From: JARBUG01 sp035628915 | Lineage (GTDB): Bacteria; Bacillota; Sulfobacillia; Symbiobacteriales; Symbiobacteriaceae | Direction: 5' to 3' | NCBI GenBank assembly: GCA_035628915.1 | Contig: DASPIW010000050.1 | Span: forward strand, 115,867 to 179,866 | Length of the DNA stretch: 64,000 nt | Shown here: piece by piece, positions 47,817 through 57,558 of the stretch | Layout: the number at the start of each line of letters is the position of its first letter | Position numbering within the stretch: the stretch's first letter is position 1 | The notes under the pieces: generated by a model | Told to the model about the DNA's origin: nothing | Seen by the model: the letters and a program-made list of their open reading frames with translations, nothing else | Databases searched by the model: none | Program-made: the position numbers and the translations under genes

Positions 47817-47846
47817 AAAACGGCCGGCTTGACAGCTGGCCGTTTC
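47817..47846. terminator. Terminator of the ABC exporter operon
   Basis: AAAACGGCCGGC pairs with GCTGGCCGTTT over TTGACA. On the minus strand it ends in a T-run, just before the stop of the YheH-like gene. Confidence 0.75.
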
Positions 47847-47847
47847 G

Positions 47848-49674
47848 CTATGCCCCCGCCACCGCGACACCGCCGGATGCCCCCTCCTCGGACTGCTCCT
47901 CGAACTGGAGCCGCCAGAGCTTGTAGTAGAGCCCCTGCATCGCCAGGAGCTCCGCATGGGTGCCCCGCTCTCGGATCTTCCCCTTATGCAGGACGACGAT
48001 CTGATCGGCGTGCTGGATGGTCGACAGCCGGTGCGCCACGATGAACGTGGTCCGGCCCCGGGTCAGCGTCCGCAGCGCCCGCTGAATCACGGCTTCCGTC
48101 TCCGAGTCGATGGAGGCCGTCGCCTCGTCCAGCACCAGAATCGCCGGATCAAAGGCCAGGGCCCGGGCGAAGCTGACCAGCTGCCGCTGGCCCGCCGACA
48201 GCGTGGCGCCCCGTTCGGCCACTGGCTCTTCATATCCGCCGGGCAGCTGCCGGATGAAGCGGTCCGCTTCCACAGCCCGGGCGGCTTCCACCAGCTGGTC
48301 GTCGGTGATGGCCGTATTTCCGAGCCGGATGTTGGACTTAATATCGCCGGTGAAGAGGAAGACGTCCTGGGCCACCAGCCCGACGTTGCTCCGCAGGTCG
48401 GTCTGGGCGATGTTACGGACGTTGACCCCGTCGATCAGCACCTCGCCCTTCTGCACATCGTAGAAGCGGGTGAGTAGGTTGATGATCGAGGACTTGCCGG
48501 CGCCGGTGTGGCCCACGAAGGCGACCGTCTGGCCGGGCTGCGCCTTGAAGCTGACGTCCCGGAGGACCCATTCCTCCTCGTCGTAGGCAAACCAGACGTT
48601 CCTGAACTCGACGGCGCCGCTGACCCGTCCCAGCGGCGTCGGCTCCGCCGGATCGAGGACGGCGGGCGGGGTGTCGAGCAGCTTGAAGAGCCGCTCTGAG
48701 CTCGCCATGGCGCTTTGCATGATGTTAAACTTTTCGGCCAGGGCCATGAGGGGCTCGAAGAAGCGCCGAATCAGCGATACGAAGAGCACCAGCGTGCCGA
48801 TGGAGACGCTGCCCGCAATCGCCTGAATGCCGCCGTACCAGAGCAGCAGGGCCACGGCCAGGTTGGCGATGAAGTCGAGGATGGGGCGGAAGACCGCCCA
48901 GATCATCAACTGGGCCCAGGAGGCCTTGAAGTACCCGTCGTTCTCCGCCTTGAACTCGGCGAAGGTCTTGGCTTCCCGGGCGAAGAGCTGGACGACTTTC
49001 ATGCCGTTGATATGCTCTGCCAGGAAGGCGTTGATGCGCGCCAGGCGGGTCCGGACTTCGCGCCAGGCGTTGCGGGCCCTGCGCATGAAGAAGTTCGAGT
49101 AGATGGCCACGAGGGGCACGAGGCACAGGCTGATGGCCGCCAGCCGCAAGTTGCTGTGCAGCATGAGGGCCGCCACGCCGACCAGCATGAAGACGTCCCG
49201 GAAGAGGTTGACCAGGACGCTGGTGTACATTTCGTTGAGCGTCTCGGTGTCGTTGGTGACCCGTGTCACCAGACGGCCGGCCGGGTTGGAGTCGAAGAAC
49301 TTCAGGTGCAGGCGCTGCAGATGGCCGAAGAGCTGACGCCTGATGGTGTAGATGATCCGCTGGCCTGTGAACTGGAGCAGTTGGACTTCGCTGTACATGA
49401 CGATGAAACCGAAGATGAGGGCGCCTGCCAGCAGGCCGGCCAGCTTGAGGAGCCCGGCCCGGGCTTCCGGGCTGTCGATGCCCGGCTTCATGTACAGGTC
49501 GACGGCCAGCTTGTTGATGTAGTCCCGGCTGAGGTCCAGCCCGACGGAGAGCGCGAGCAGGAGGATGCAGACCAGGATGGATTTCCAGTAGGGGCGCGCG
49601 TAGGAGAGGAGCCGCGCCATCAGCTTGGCGTCATACGCCTTCTCAAGTTCTTCTTCTTGGCGAAAATCCCCCAT
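47848..49674 (-). CDS. yheH: ABC exporter half-transporter, YheH/BmrD-like
   Basis: The product is 608 aa from ATG 49674, which follows AAGGAGG; a longer frame has no site. A six-helix type IV exporter membrane domain (about 30-330) is fused to an ATPase domain with Walker A GHTGAGKSS, signature LSAGQRQLVSFARAL and Walker B ILVLDEATASID, where the catalytic Glu is intact. The next gene has a degenerate site, so the two should form a heterodimer like BmrC/BmrD, in which only one ATP site is fully active. Multidrug or lipid export is likely. An extra 50 residues at the N-terminus fit YheH. Confidence 0.92.
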   Translation of the reverse strand: MGDFRQEEELEKAYDAKLMARLLSYARPYWKSILVCILLLALSVGLDLSRDYINKLAVDLYMKPGIDSPEARAGLLKLAGLLAGALIFGFIVMYSEVQLLQFTGQRIIYTIRRQLFGHLQRLHLKFFDSNPAGRLVTRVTNDTETLNEMYTSVLVNLFRDVFMLVGVAALMLHSNLRLAAISLCLVPLVAIYSNFFMRRARNAWREVRTRLARINAFLAEHINGMKVVQLFAREAKTFAEFKAENDGYFKASWAQLMIWAVFRPILDFIANLAVALLLWYGGIQAIAGSVSIGTLVLFVSLIRRFFEPLMALAEKFNIMQSAMASSERLFKLLDTPPAVLDPAEPTPLGRVSGAVEFRNVWFAYDEEEWVLRDVSFKAQPGQTVAFVGHTGAGKSSIINLLTRFYDVQKGEVLIDGVNVRNIAQTDLRSNVGLVAQDVFLFTGDIKSNIRLGNTAITDDQLVEAARAVEADRFIRQLPGGYEEPVAERGATLSAGQRQLVSFARALAFDPAILVLDEATASIDSETEAVIQRALRTLTRGRTTFIVAHRLSTIQHADQIVVLHKGKIRERGTHAELLAMQGLYYKLWRLQFEEQSEEGASGGVAVAGA

Positions 49675-49762
49675 GTGGGCCTCCTTCTTTCGAATTAAAT
49701 GGGCGGGTGTCACGGGAGTGCTTTTTTCCTCCGGCCTCCAGGCTCTGGGTACCGGAGCGGGC

Positions 49763-49851
49763 GTGCAGGTGCCCCCGGGGCTCCCCGAGGCTCACCGCAT
49801 GGCCTAAAACTGGCCATGCGAGCCACGGACGTCGCTGCGGGTGCACCTGCA
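49763..49851. repeat. REP-like palindromic element, copy A
   Basis: The element is a hairpin with outer pair GCAGGTGC/GCACCTGC and core CGCATGGCC-TAAAACT-GGCCATGCG. The stretch GCTCCCCGAGGCTCACCGCATGG to GACGTCGCTG is repeated in reverse orientation at 49982-50076. It lies in the roughly 430 bp gap between two ABC half-transporter genes, which has no other gene. Confidence 0.75.
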
Positions 49852-49981
49852 CACACGCTCCGACGTCGGCCAGCGGTTACCGCGCTGAAAACGCTCCTGG
49901 AGGAGCTCTTACGCAGCGGCACAGCCGGCAGGGCGAGAGCGGCGGTGAGTAGCCCGGGGGGAGACGGGAGGACGGGTGGAC

Positions 49982-50076
49982 GGTTGGTGGGGTGCCCCCA
50001 GCGACGTCCGCGGCTCGCATGGCCGGTCTGAGGCCATGCGGCGAGCCTCGGGGAGCCGGGGGCACCCTACCAACCG
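49982..50076. repeat. REP-like palindromic element, copy B (inverted)
   Basis: Reverse-complement relative of copy A, with ends GGTTGGTGGGGTGCCCCC/GGGGGCACCCTACCAACC and core CGCATGGCC-TCAGACC-GGCCATGCG (read leftwards). Matching blocks include GCTCCCCGAGGCTC and GACGTCGCTG. Copies A and B could pair with each other across about 130 bp. Confidence 0.75.
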
Positions 50077-50110
50077 GCCGCCCTGCCCCAGCCCGACATC
50101 CCGATGATAA

Positions 50111-51868
50111 CTACTCAACCGACGCGATCGCCTCTTCGAGCTGCTGCCGCTGATATGTCCGGAAGTACCGGCCCTCAAGGGCGAGCAGCTCTTCATGCGT
50201 ACCCGTTTCCACCATGGCCCCGTTTTCAAGGACGATGATCTGATCCGCAGCCCGCACGGCCGCGACCCGGTGCGAAATCACCACCGTTGTCCGCTCCCGC
50301 ATCACCGGGCGCAGGCCACTCAGAATCCGCTGCTCCGTGCTCGTATCGACCGCCGACAGGCAATCATCGAGCACCAGAATCGGGGCGTCCTTCAGCACCG
50401 CCCGGCTCAGGCCCACCCGCTGGCGCTGGCCGCCCGACAGGGTCACGCCCCGCTCGCCGACCATCGTCTCATACCCCTGCGGCAGGAACTCCAGAATATC
50501 CTGCTCCACCTGGGCCGTCCGGGCCGCCCCGTGCACTTGCTCCTCCGTCCACTCGCCCGGAGCGAAAGCGATGTTCTCGCCGACCGTCCGGGAGAACAGG
50601 AAGGACTCCTGCGGCACAAACGCAATCGCCTGGCGCAGCTGATCAAGGGGCAGGTCGAGCACATCGACCCCGTCGACCAGCACCGTGCCCCGAGGCGGAT
50701 TGAAAACCCGCGCCAGCAGCGAGACCAGCGTCGACTTGCCGCTGCCCGTCCGCCCGATGATCCCCAGCGTCTGGCCCGGCTTGACCGTGACGCTCAGATC
50801 CCGCAGAGCGGGCCGCTTCTTTTCGGGATAGCGGAAGGTCAGGTTCTTCACTTCGATCTGGCCGTGGATCCGTCCGACGCGCACCGGGTGGGCCGGAGTC
50901 GCCACATCCGGCTCCGTCAGCAGCACCGTCTGGATGCGCTCAAACGCCGCAAACCCCCGCTGGATGATGTTGACCACCCAGCCCATGGCGATCATCGGCC
51001 AGATCAGCATGCCGATGTAGATCGTCAGGGAGACGAAGCTGCCGACCGGAATCTCACCCCGGAGCACGGCCCGGCCGGGGAAGGCGAGGGCCAGCACGAA
51101 GCACAGGCCCGCCAGCAGTTGAATCGTTGGTTCGATCGCGCCCTGAATCCGCATCATCGACATGAAGCGGGCCAGGTACGACTTGTTGGCCTCGTCAAAG
51201 CGGCCTTCTTCCGCTGCCTCCTGGCCAAAGGCCTTGACGACCCGAATGCCTGAGATATTCTCCTGGGTCACGTCCGACAGCTTGCCAAACGCGTCCTGCA
51301 CCGCCCGCGACCGGACGAAGACCAGCCTGCCGAAATACATGCAGGCGCAGGCGAGAATCGGCAGCGGCATCAGCGCGAGGAGCGACAGTTCCCACCCGAT
51401 TTTCCGGATCATCGAAATCATGGTGATCAGCGTCATCATCGACGCATCGAAGGTCATCAGCACGCCTTCACCGGCGATGCCGCGCACGGCCTGCAAGTCG
51501 TTGGTCGCCATGGCCATCAGGTCGCCGGTCTTGTGGGTGTGGTAGAAGGAGGCCGGGAGCCTTTCCAGGTGGGAAAAGAGCGCTTCACGGAAGTCCTGTT
51601 CGACATAGCGCGCCGTGCCGAAGACGTAAATCCGCCAGACGTACCGGAACACCGCGACGACGGCGACGGCGCCGAGCAGAATGGCCGCGTACCGGTAAAT
51701 CCCGGCGGTGGTCAGCGCTCCGGCGTTCAGGTCGTCGATGAAGCGTCCGGAGACGTCGGGCCACACCTGCTGGAACAGGTTCGTCACGAACAGGGCCGCC
51801 ACGCCGGCGAAATATCGCCATTTGTACTTGGCCAGGGCGCCGATCAGGGTCTGGCTGCGTGAGGACAT
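50111..51868 (-). CDS. yheI: ABC exporter half-transporter, YheI/BmrC-like
   Basis: The product is 585 aa from ATG 51868, 5 nt after GGAGGTG. A six-helix exporter membrane domain comes first, then an ATPase domain with Walker A GRTGSGKST, signature LSGGQRQRVGLSRA and Walker B ILVLDDCLSAVD. Asp replaces the catalytic Glu, the non-canonical site typical of the YheI/BmrC partner. It is upstream of the YheH-like gene in the same direction, with a REP-like pair between them. In Bacillus the pair exports drugs and is induced by ribosome-targeting antibiotics. Here that is inference. Confidence 0.92.
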   Translation of the reverse strand: MSSRSQTLIGALAKYKWRYFAGVAALFVTNLFQQVWPDVSGRFIDDLNAGALTTAGIYRYAAILLGAVAVVAVFRYVWRIYVFGTARYVEQDFREALFSHLERLPASFYHTHKTGDLMAMATNDLQAVRGIAGEGVLMTFDASMMTLITMISMIRKIGWELSLLALMPLPILACACMYFGRLVFVRSRAVQDAFGKLSDVTQENISGIRVVKAFGQEAAEEGRFDEANKSYLARFMSMMRIQGAIEPTIQLLAGLCFVLALAFPGRAVLRGEIPVGSFVSLTIYIGMLIWPMIAMGWVVNIIQRGFAAFERIQTVLLTEPDVATPAHPVRVGRIHGQIEVKNLTFRYPEKKRPALRDLSVTVKPGQTLGIIGRTGSGKSTLVSLLARVFNPPRGTVLVDGVDVLDLPLDQLRQAIAFVPQESFLFSRTVGENIAFAPGEWTEEQVHGAARTAQVEQDILEFLPQGYETMVGERGVTLSGGQRQRVGLSRAVLKDAPILVLDDCLSAVDTSTEQRILSGLRPVMRERTTVVISHRVAAVRAADQIIVLENGAMVETGTHEELLALEGRYFRTYQRQQLEEAIASVE

Positions 51869-51912
51869 AGGCACCTCCATCCTCGTCGGTGGGAGTTGAA
51901 GGAAGAGTCGGC

Positions 51913-51948
51913 CCGTTTCCGTCCGTAACTCCTGGCCGACGGAAACGG
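51913..51948. promoter_or_regulatory. Inverted repeat upstream of the ABC exporter operon
   Basis: The perfect 11-bp arms CCGTTTCCGTC and GACGGAAACGG are 14 bp apart, followed by a partial third copy (GACGGAACG). It lies 45-80 bp before the YheI-like start, so it may be an operator or a leader hairpin. Confidence 0.5.
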
Positions 51949-52071
51949 TTCGAGCCTGACGGAACGAGGTGGTGAAAAGAAGTTCGCCGAGCGTTGTTTT
52001 TACCCGGCGAAAATATGAGACGTCTCAGCTGGCAAACTGGTTCCCTTGAGATGAAGAAGATATGATCTGCC

Positions 52072-55000
52072 CTACCGATATAGCACCAGGCTGTTGGGCA
52101 TGCGCTCAAAGCCGAGCTGACGAAGCACCTCGGCTGCCGGTGCATCGTGAATCGGCGTCTCTTCCCAGGTTTCGACTTCGATACGGCGCGGGGCGCCCGG
52201 CCCCGTCAGCAGGTTCCGGACGGCGGCCAGGGCGGCGGTCAGGCGGTCGCCGGACAGGTCGCAGAGCGGTGCCAGCCGCTTGCCGCCCGCTTCGACCGCC
52301 AGCACGGGCGCGCCGTCTTCCAGCACCAGATAGGACCGCGTGCCCCGGGCGGCACCGGGGAGGATCGATCCGTATGGGTTGCCGGGGTCGCAGGCGGCGA
52401 CCAGCCGGAAGGCGCCGGCGTGGTTCTCCCGGGCGGCCCGCAGCTTCTCCACCGCATCGGGCAAGGCAAACTGGGCGCCCGACAGGTCCTTGATGAAGTA
52501 GCCCTGCCGCACCTGGCCGCGCAGCTCCATCTGCTTGAGGACGGCGAGCACTTCGCTCCAGGTCAGGGGCCCGTCTTCGGACTGGACGGCTTCTCTGGTC
52601 ACCACGCCGTAGCGGTCCAGCAGCACCTGGGCGTAGGCCGCGGCGGGCGCGCCATAACTGTCCGCCCGCAGCAGCCGGGACGTAATCGACCAGCGCCCCG
52701 TACCCCCCTGCAGGGAGACCGGGCGCCCCCGTCGGGAGGCCGCCTTTCCCGCCCGCATCACCTGCCGGACGGGGGCGAATGTATCGTTGGTGACCAGCCC
52801 GAGCCAGGCCAACTCCCACAGCACTTCCAGGGCAGCCGTGGGGGACAGCCCGCTGCTCCTGGCCACGCCGCCCAGGAAGTCCGCACCGCTGGTTTCCAGC
52901 GCCCTCAGCACTGCCGTCTGCTCTGCGCTAAGCTCCGCCGGGGGCGGTGCCATCAACCGGGGCGAGAAGGCATGCACCGTCTCTGGCAGGTAGAACGCCA
53001 GCTTGCCGCCGGGCAGGCCGGCCCAGTGCAGCTCGCCCATGGCGAGCATCTGATCGAGCCAGACGGGCAGGTAGCCCGGTACCCGGGCGGGCACGACGTC
53101 CCGCTCCCAGGCCTCGGCGGGCAGGGGCACGCCCTGCAGGTGCGAAAGCGCCCGGCGCAGGGCGTGGGGCACGCCGCTGGACTTGGCGCCGGCACCTTTG
53201 ACCCCGACCCCCTGCCAGTCCAGCAGGAACCGGGCGAAAGCGGGGCCGTCCACCGGCTCCACTTCCCGGCGCAGCAGCGACAGCGTCTGCCGGTGGATCT
53301 GTTGAAGAATCTCTGTGTCGCAATACTCCCGGTTGGTGCGGCCCCGGGTGTACTCACCCGCGGCCAAAATGCCTTCCGCCCGCAGTACATCCAGGTAGCG
53401 CAGGATGGTCTCGCGGTCGTAGCCATAGCGGTCCATGATCTCTTCAGGCGTGAACGGACCGTGGTTGCGGGCAAAGCGCCGGATTATCGCCCCGGCGTGG
53501 CCCGCCGGGTCGCTGTACATGCCGCGGTCGTCGGCGGCGATCCAGCGCTCCTCCCCGCCCAGCGGTAACAGCGTCACGCGGCCCTTCAGTTCGTCCAGCC
53601 ACTCCGGCTGGACGCCCCGCCCGACCAGCTCACGCAAGGAGAGGTCGCCGACCCAACGCAGCAAATCCTCCACTTCGTCGGCGTTGCGCGGCTGGCGGTC
53701 CGGCGCAAGGCGCTGCAGCCGCCGGTCCACTTCGGCAATCGCCCGCGGGTCCAGCAGTTCCCGCAGGGACTCGGCGCCCAGCACCTCCTTGACCAGGTCG
53801 CGATTCATCTGCAGCAGGGCGCTCCGCCGCTCGGCCTTGGGCGTCTCCCCTTCGTACATGTACGCACCCACCAAGTTCATCAGGAAGGCGGCCGCGAAGG
53901 GGGAGGGGCTGTCTGTCTCCATGACCTGCAGGCCGATTTCACCCGTGGTCAGGCCGGTCAGCACGTAGCGGAGGCCGTCCATGTCCAGCACGTCGCGCAG
54001 CACTTCCCGGTAGGTCTCCAGCACCACGGGGAACGAGTCGTAGCGGCGGGCGACCTGCAGCAGGTCCGCCGCCTTGAGCCGCTGCAGCCAGAAGGGCTGG
54101 CGCCGCCCCGGCTGAGGTCGCGGCAGGACCAGCGCCCGCCCGGCGTTCATGCGGAAGTAGGCCCCGAAAACGGCGGTGTTGCCCACCTCTTCCAGGAGCA
54201 TCTCCTCGGCGGTGGCGGGGTCGACCCGGAGCATCTTTTCGACGGGCGGCGGCGTGTCGGCGCCCGGCAGCCGGATGAAGATGCCGTCGTCGGTCTGCAT
54301 CATCTCGGCCTCGAGGCCTAGCAACTCACGCATGCGCCGCTTCAACACCATCGACCAGGCCAGGTTGACCCGCCCGCCGAAGGGCGAATGGACCACAAGG
54401 CGCCGGTCGCCGATTTCGTCCCAGAAGTACTCGACGCTGATCTGCCGGTCGTGGGGGAGGGCGCCCGTCGCCTCGACCTGGTCGTACAGATACTGGCGCA
54501 GGTTCCAGGCGGCCCGCTCGTCCAGATGGCACTCCCGCTGCAGCCATGCGGGCAGGCCCGGGTCAGACAGGCGGTCGCCGACTTCCCGGATGAAGGCGCC
54601 CAGCTTCTGCCCCATCTCAAACGGCCGGCCCAGGCCGTCGCCCTTCCAGAACGGCGCCCGGGGAATCGTCCCGAACGCTTCGCTGACCGTGACCCGGTCG
54701 TGCTCAATCGTTTCGATCTTCCAACTCGCGGTCCCGAGCTGGAACGTGTCGCCCACCCGGGACTCGTAGACCATCTCTTCATCAAGCTCGCCGAGCTTGA
54801 CGGCAGTCCCCCGGATGTAGACCCCATAGTAGCCCCGGTCGGGAATCGTGCCGCCGGAGCGGATGGCAACGTGCTTCGCCCCGTCCCGCCCGCGGATCAC
54901 GTTCTCCTGGCGGTCCCAGACGATGCGCGGCCGCAGCTCCCGGAACTCCTCGGACGGATAACGGCCCGAGAGCATCTCCAGCACGGAGAAGAGCTGCCGG

Positions 55001-56313
55001 TCCGTCAGGTCGCGGTAGCAGTAGCTGCGCCGCAGCATGGCCAGCAGGTCGTCCACCTGCCAGTCGTCTGCGGCGGCCATCGCGGTGATCTGCTGGGCCA
55101 GGACATCCAGGGCGCCCGTGGGCACCCGGGTCTCCTCCACTTCGCCCCGGGCCATCTCCCGCACAATGCAGGCTGTCTCCAGCAAATCGCCCCGCCACTT
55201 CGGGAGGAGGCGCCCTTTGGATGCCGCGCCGATGACGTGGCCCGCCCGGCCGACCCGCTGGAGGCCCCGGGCGACGCTCTTGGGCGATTCGATCTGAATG
55301 ACGAGGTCGACAAAGCCGATGTCGATGCCCAATTCCAGCGACGATGTGGCCACCAGGCACGGCAGGCGCCCTTCTTTGAGATCGCGCTCGACCTGCGCCC
55401 GCACTTCTTTGGAGACGGAGCCGTGGTGGCATTTGACCAGTTCGTAGCCGGCGTGGTCGTTGAGGCGGCCGGTCAGCCGTTCGGCCAGGCCCCTCCCGTT
55501 GACGAAAATCAAAGTAGACTCGTGCTGGCTGACCAGTTCGAGCAGGCGCGGATAGATGGCCGCCCACATGGTGTTCTCGGGCAGGGCGCGCATATCGTCC
55601 ACGGGCACTTCGACTTTCAGGTCCAGGTGCTTGCGGGTGCCCGTGTCTACAATGGTCACGTTGCGCCCGACGCCGCCGAGGTAGCGGGCGATCTCTTCCA
55701 ACGGCCGCTGGGTGGCCGACAGCCCAATGCGGACAGGGGGCCTGGAGAGCAGCGCTTCCAGCCGCTCCAGCGAGAGGGAGAGGTGGACGCCCCGCTTGGT
55801 GCCGCACATGGCGTGGATTTCGTCGACGATGACGTAGCGCACCGTACGCAGCATGGACCGGGCATTCGAGGTCAGAATCAGGTAGAGCGATTCAGGCGTT
55901 GTGATCAGCACGTGCGGCGGGCGCTTGACCATATTCGCCCGGTCCCGGGGGCTGGTGTCGCCCGTCCGGACGGCCGTGGTCAGCTTGGGCAGCGGAACGC
56001 CCATGGCGCGCGCCTTTGCCTCGATGCCTTTGAGCGGCACCTCGAGGTTGCGGTGAACGTCGTTGTTCAGCGCTTTGAGCGGCGATATATACAGGACCTG
56101 CACGCCGTTCGGCTGGTCCTGGCAGTCGTGGTAAAGCTGGTCCAGGCACTTCAGAAAGGCTGCGAGCGTCTTGCCCGACCCGGTGGGCGCCAGGATGAGG
56201 GCGTTCTCCCCCCGGGCGATGACCGGCCAGCCCCGGGCCTGGGGCGGGCTGGGGCTGCCGAACGTTTCCGCAAACCAGGCGCAGACTACTGGATGAAAAC
56301 CCGACATGGGCAT
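52072..56313 (-). CDS. lhr: Lhr-type ATP-dependent helicase
   Basis: The product is 1413 aa from ATG 56313, with GGGAGGG about 8 nt upstream; ATG 56307 is an alternative. It is a superfamily 2 helicase: Walker A LAPTGSGKT near 40, LYISPLKALNND, VRTGDTSPRDR, ITTPESLYL, the DEIH box, LSATQRPLEEIARYLGG, TLIFVNGRGLAERL, VATSSLELGIDIG and QRVGRAGH. These are followed by winged-helix, Lhr-core beta and long C-terminal domains (as in mycobacterial and pseudomonad Lhr). These enzymes unwind 3'-tailed DNA or RNA:DNA hybrids and take part in DNA repair. It is divergent from the Lrp-family gene. Confidence 0.95.
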   Translation of the reverse strand: MPMSGFHPVVCAWFAETFGSPSPPQARGWPVIARGENALILAPTGSGKTLAAFLKCLDQLYHDCQDQPNGVQVLYISPLKALNNDVHRNLEVPLKGIEAKARAMGVPLPKLTTAVRTGDTSPRDRANMVKRPPHVLITTPESLYLILTSNARSMLRTVRYVIVDEIHAMCGTKRGVHLSLSLERLEALLSRPPVRIGLSATQRPLEEIARYLGGVGRNVTIVDTGTRKHLDLKVEVPVDDMRALPENTMWAAIYPRLLELVSQHESTLIFVNGRGLAERLTGRLNDHAGYELVKCHHGSVSKEVRAQVERDLKEGRLPCLVATSSLELGIDIGFVDLVIQIESPKSVARGLQRVGRAGHVIGAASKGRLLPKWRGDLLETACIVREMARGEVEETRVPTGALDVLAQQITAMAAADDWQVDDLLAMLRRSYCYRDLTDRQLFSVLEMLSGRYPSEEFRELRPRIVWDRQENVIRGRDGAKHVAIRSGGTIPDRGYYGVYIRGTAVKLGELDEEMVYESRVGDTFQLGTASWKIETIEHDRVTVSEAFGTIPRAPFWKGDGLGRPFEMGQKLGAFIREVGDRLSDPGLPAWLQRECHLDERAAWNLRQYLYDQVEATGALPHDRQISVEYFWDEIGDRRLVVHSPFGGRVNLAWSMVLKRRMRELLGLEAEMMQTDDGIFIRLPGADTPPPVEKMLRVDPATAEEMLLEEVGNTAVFGAYFRMNAGRALVLPRPQPGRRQPFWLQRLKAADLLQVARRYDSFPVVLETYREVLRDVLDMDGLRYVLTGLTTGEIGLQVMETDSPSPFAAAFLMNLVGAYMYEGETPKAERRSALLQMNRDLVKEVLGAESLRELLDPRAIAEVDRRLQRLAPDRQPRNADEVEDLLRWVGDLSLRELVGRGVQPEWLDELKGRVTLLPLGGEERWIAADDRGMYSDPAGHAGAIIRRFARNHGPFTPEEIMDRYGYDRETILRYLDVLRAEGILAAGEYTRGRTNREYCDTEILQQIHRQTLSLLRREVEPVDGPAFARFLLDWQGVGVKGAGAKSSGVPHALRRALSHLQGVPLPAEAWERDVVPARVPGYLPVWLDQMLAMGELHWAGLPGGKLAFYLPETVHAFSPRLMAPPPAELSAEQTAVLRALETSGADFLGGVARSSGLSPTAALEVLWELAWLGLVTNDTFAPVRQVMRAGKAASRRGRPVSLQGGTGRWSITSRLLRADSYGAPAAAYAQVLLDRYGVVTREAVQSEDGPLTWSEVLAVLKQMELRGQVRQGYFIKDLSGAQFALPDAVEKLRAARENHAGAFRLVAACDPGNPYGSILPGAARGTRSYLVLEDGAPVLAVEAGGKRLAPLCDLSGDRLTAALAAVRNLLTGPGAPRRIEVETWEETPIHDAPAAEVLRQLGFERMPNSLVLYR

Positions 56314-56464
56314 GGCGACAGCCCTCCCAACAAACGATCTCCCCTGCACAAGCCCACACAAACATACATTCGCCATCGACGTCCGACCCCCTGCTTGTTT
56401 CTTCCGGTTGACGTGGAGTAAAATACGTACAACGGGTGGATAACGAACTGGCGGTGGAACGGCT

Positions 56465-56932
56465 ATGGACGATATCGACATGTCAATTATTCGGCAACTT
56501 TCGGCGAACAGCCGCATTTCCTGGGCCGACCTGGGGGCTGCGGTGGGCATTACTCGGCAGACTGCTGCCGAGCGCGTCCAGAAGCTGGAGCAGGCCGGTG
56601 TCATCAAAGGCTATACCATTGCAGTGGATGCGGAGGCCCTGGGCGCCGACCTGCTGGCCTTCGTGGCCATCAGCCTGGAGCGGCCCCAGCACTCCGACCC
56701 GTTCCTGGCGGCGGTCTCCGCCATGCCCGAAGTGATGGAATGCCACCACGTGGCGGGCGAGGACTCCTACCTGCTCAAAGTCCGAACGGATGGCACCCGC
56801 GGCCTGGAACGGCTGATTACGGATTTCCTCCGGCCCATTCCCGGCGTCATGCGGACCCGGACCACCATCGTGCTCTCCTCTGCCAAAGAGACGGCGGTGC
56901 CGCCGTTCCCGGCAATGGGTACCGGCAAGTGA
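56465..56932 (+). CDS. Lrp/AsnC family transcriptional regulator
   Basis: The product is 155 aa. The N-terminal helix-turn-helix (DDIDMSIIRQLSANSRISWADLGAAVGITRQTAAERVQKLEQAGVIKGY) is followed by the RAM/AsnC effector domain (FVAISLERP, VMECHHVAGEDSYLLKVRT, TRTTIVLSSAKE). It is likely an amino-acid-responsive octameric regulator. Its gene overlaps a LysE-type exporter gene by GTGA, so it probably controls export of the amino acid it senses, including its own operon. The roughly 150 bp to the divergent Lhr gene would hold the shared control region. Confidence 0.93.
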   Translation: MDDIDMSIIRQLSANSRISWADLGAAVGITRQTAAERVQKLEQAGVIKGYTIAVDAEALGADLLAFVAISLERPQHSDPFLAAVSAMPEVMECHHVAGEDSYLLKVRTDGTRGLERLITDFLRPIPGVMRTRTTIVLSSAKETAVPPFPAMGTGK

Positions 56933-57558
56933 TCACCCTGTTGGCATCCGGGTTTGTCCTGGGCGTTTCCGTGGCCGCCCCCCTTGGGCCTGTCAGTGCC
57001 GCAGCGATTCGCGAAGGGCTGGAGCGGGGCGGGTTCGGCGCCTTCCTCATCGGGCTGGGGGCCGCGACCGTTGACTTCTTCTATCTTGGTCTGGTGTACG
57101 TGGGAGTAGCCCCCTGGCTCCGGGGCCTCCCGGCGCTGATGACGGCTTTTTACGTGGCCGGCGCCCTGCTGCTGGGGCAGATGGCCTATTCCGCCCTACG
57201 CCGGGCCTGGGCCGGGGGCCTGCCCGCCCCCGCCGCTGGGCGCCCCGGGCGAAGCGCCTATCTGTTCGGCCTGGGCATCACCCTGTTCAATCCCAGCACC
57301 ATCGCCAGTTGGCTGGGGCTGGGCGTCGCGTTTTCCGGAGCTACGCTGACCGGGCTCAGCCTTGGCAGTGCGGCAGCCGTTCTCTTCTCCGTCTTTGCGG
57401 GGAGCGCCGCCTGGTTTGCCACGTTGGCCCTCCTGGTGGCCGGCGCCCGGCGGTTCGCCGGACAGCGCCCGTGGGTCTTCCGGGCCGTCAACCTCATTGC
57501 CGGCCTTGCCCTTCTGGCCTACGCCGTCTTCTTCATGCTGAAAGCTGTGGGGTGGTGA
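56929..57558 (+). CDS. LysE/RhtB family amino acid exporter
   Basis: The product is 209 aa from GTG 56929, which overlaps the TGA of the Lrp gene. Six membrane helices are predicted, and the LysE family mark AAPLGPVSAAAIREGLERGGFGAF lies in the first loop, with FNPSTIASWLGLG after helix 3. It exports amino acids such as lysine, threonine or leucine, and the Lrp-type partner points to a substrate sensed by that regulator. The end overlaps the ClC gene. Confidence 0.92.
   Translation: MITLLASGFVLGVSVAAPLGPVSAAAIREGLERGGFGAFLIGLGAATVDFFYLGLVYVGVAPWLRGLPALMTAFYVAGALLLGQMAYSALRRAWAGGLPAPAAGRPGRSAYLFGLGITLFNPSTIASWLGLGVAFSGATLTGLSLGSAAAVLFSVFAGSAAWFATLALLVAGARRFAGQRPWVFRAVNLIAGLALLAYAVFFMLKAVGW

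Noticed and set aside
47438..47818. Open frame on the minus strand with PFPDPSQT repeats
   Set aside because: An 11-bp repeat without stops gives an 11-residue repeat in every phase. There is no ribosome binding site, and other frames also stay open.
54388..56421. Long open frame (677 codons) opposite lhr
   Set aside because: It is antisense to conserved helicase motifs, and its composition is typical of a shadow frame.
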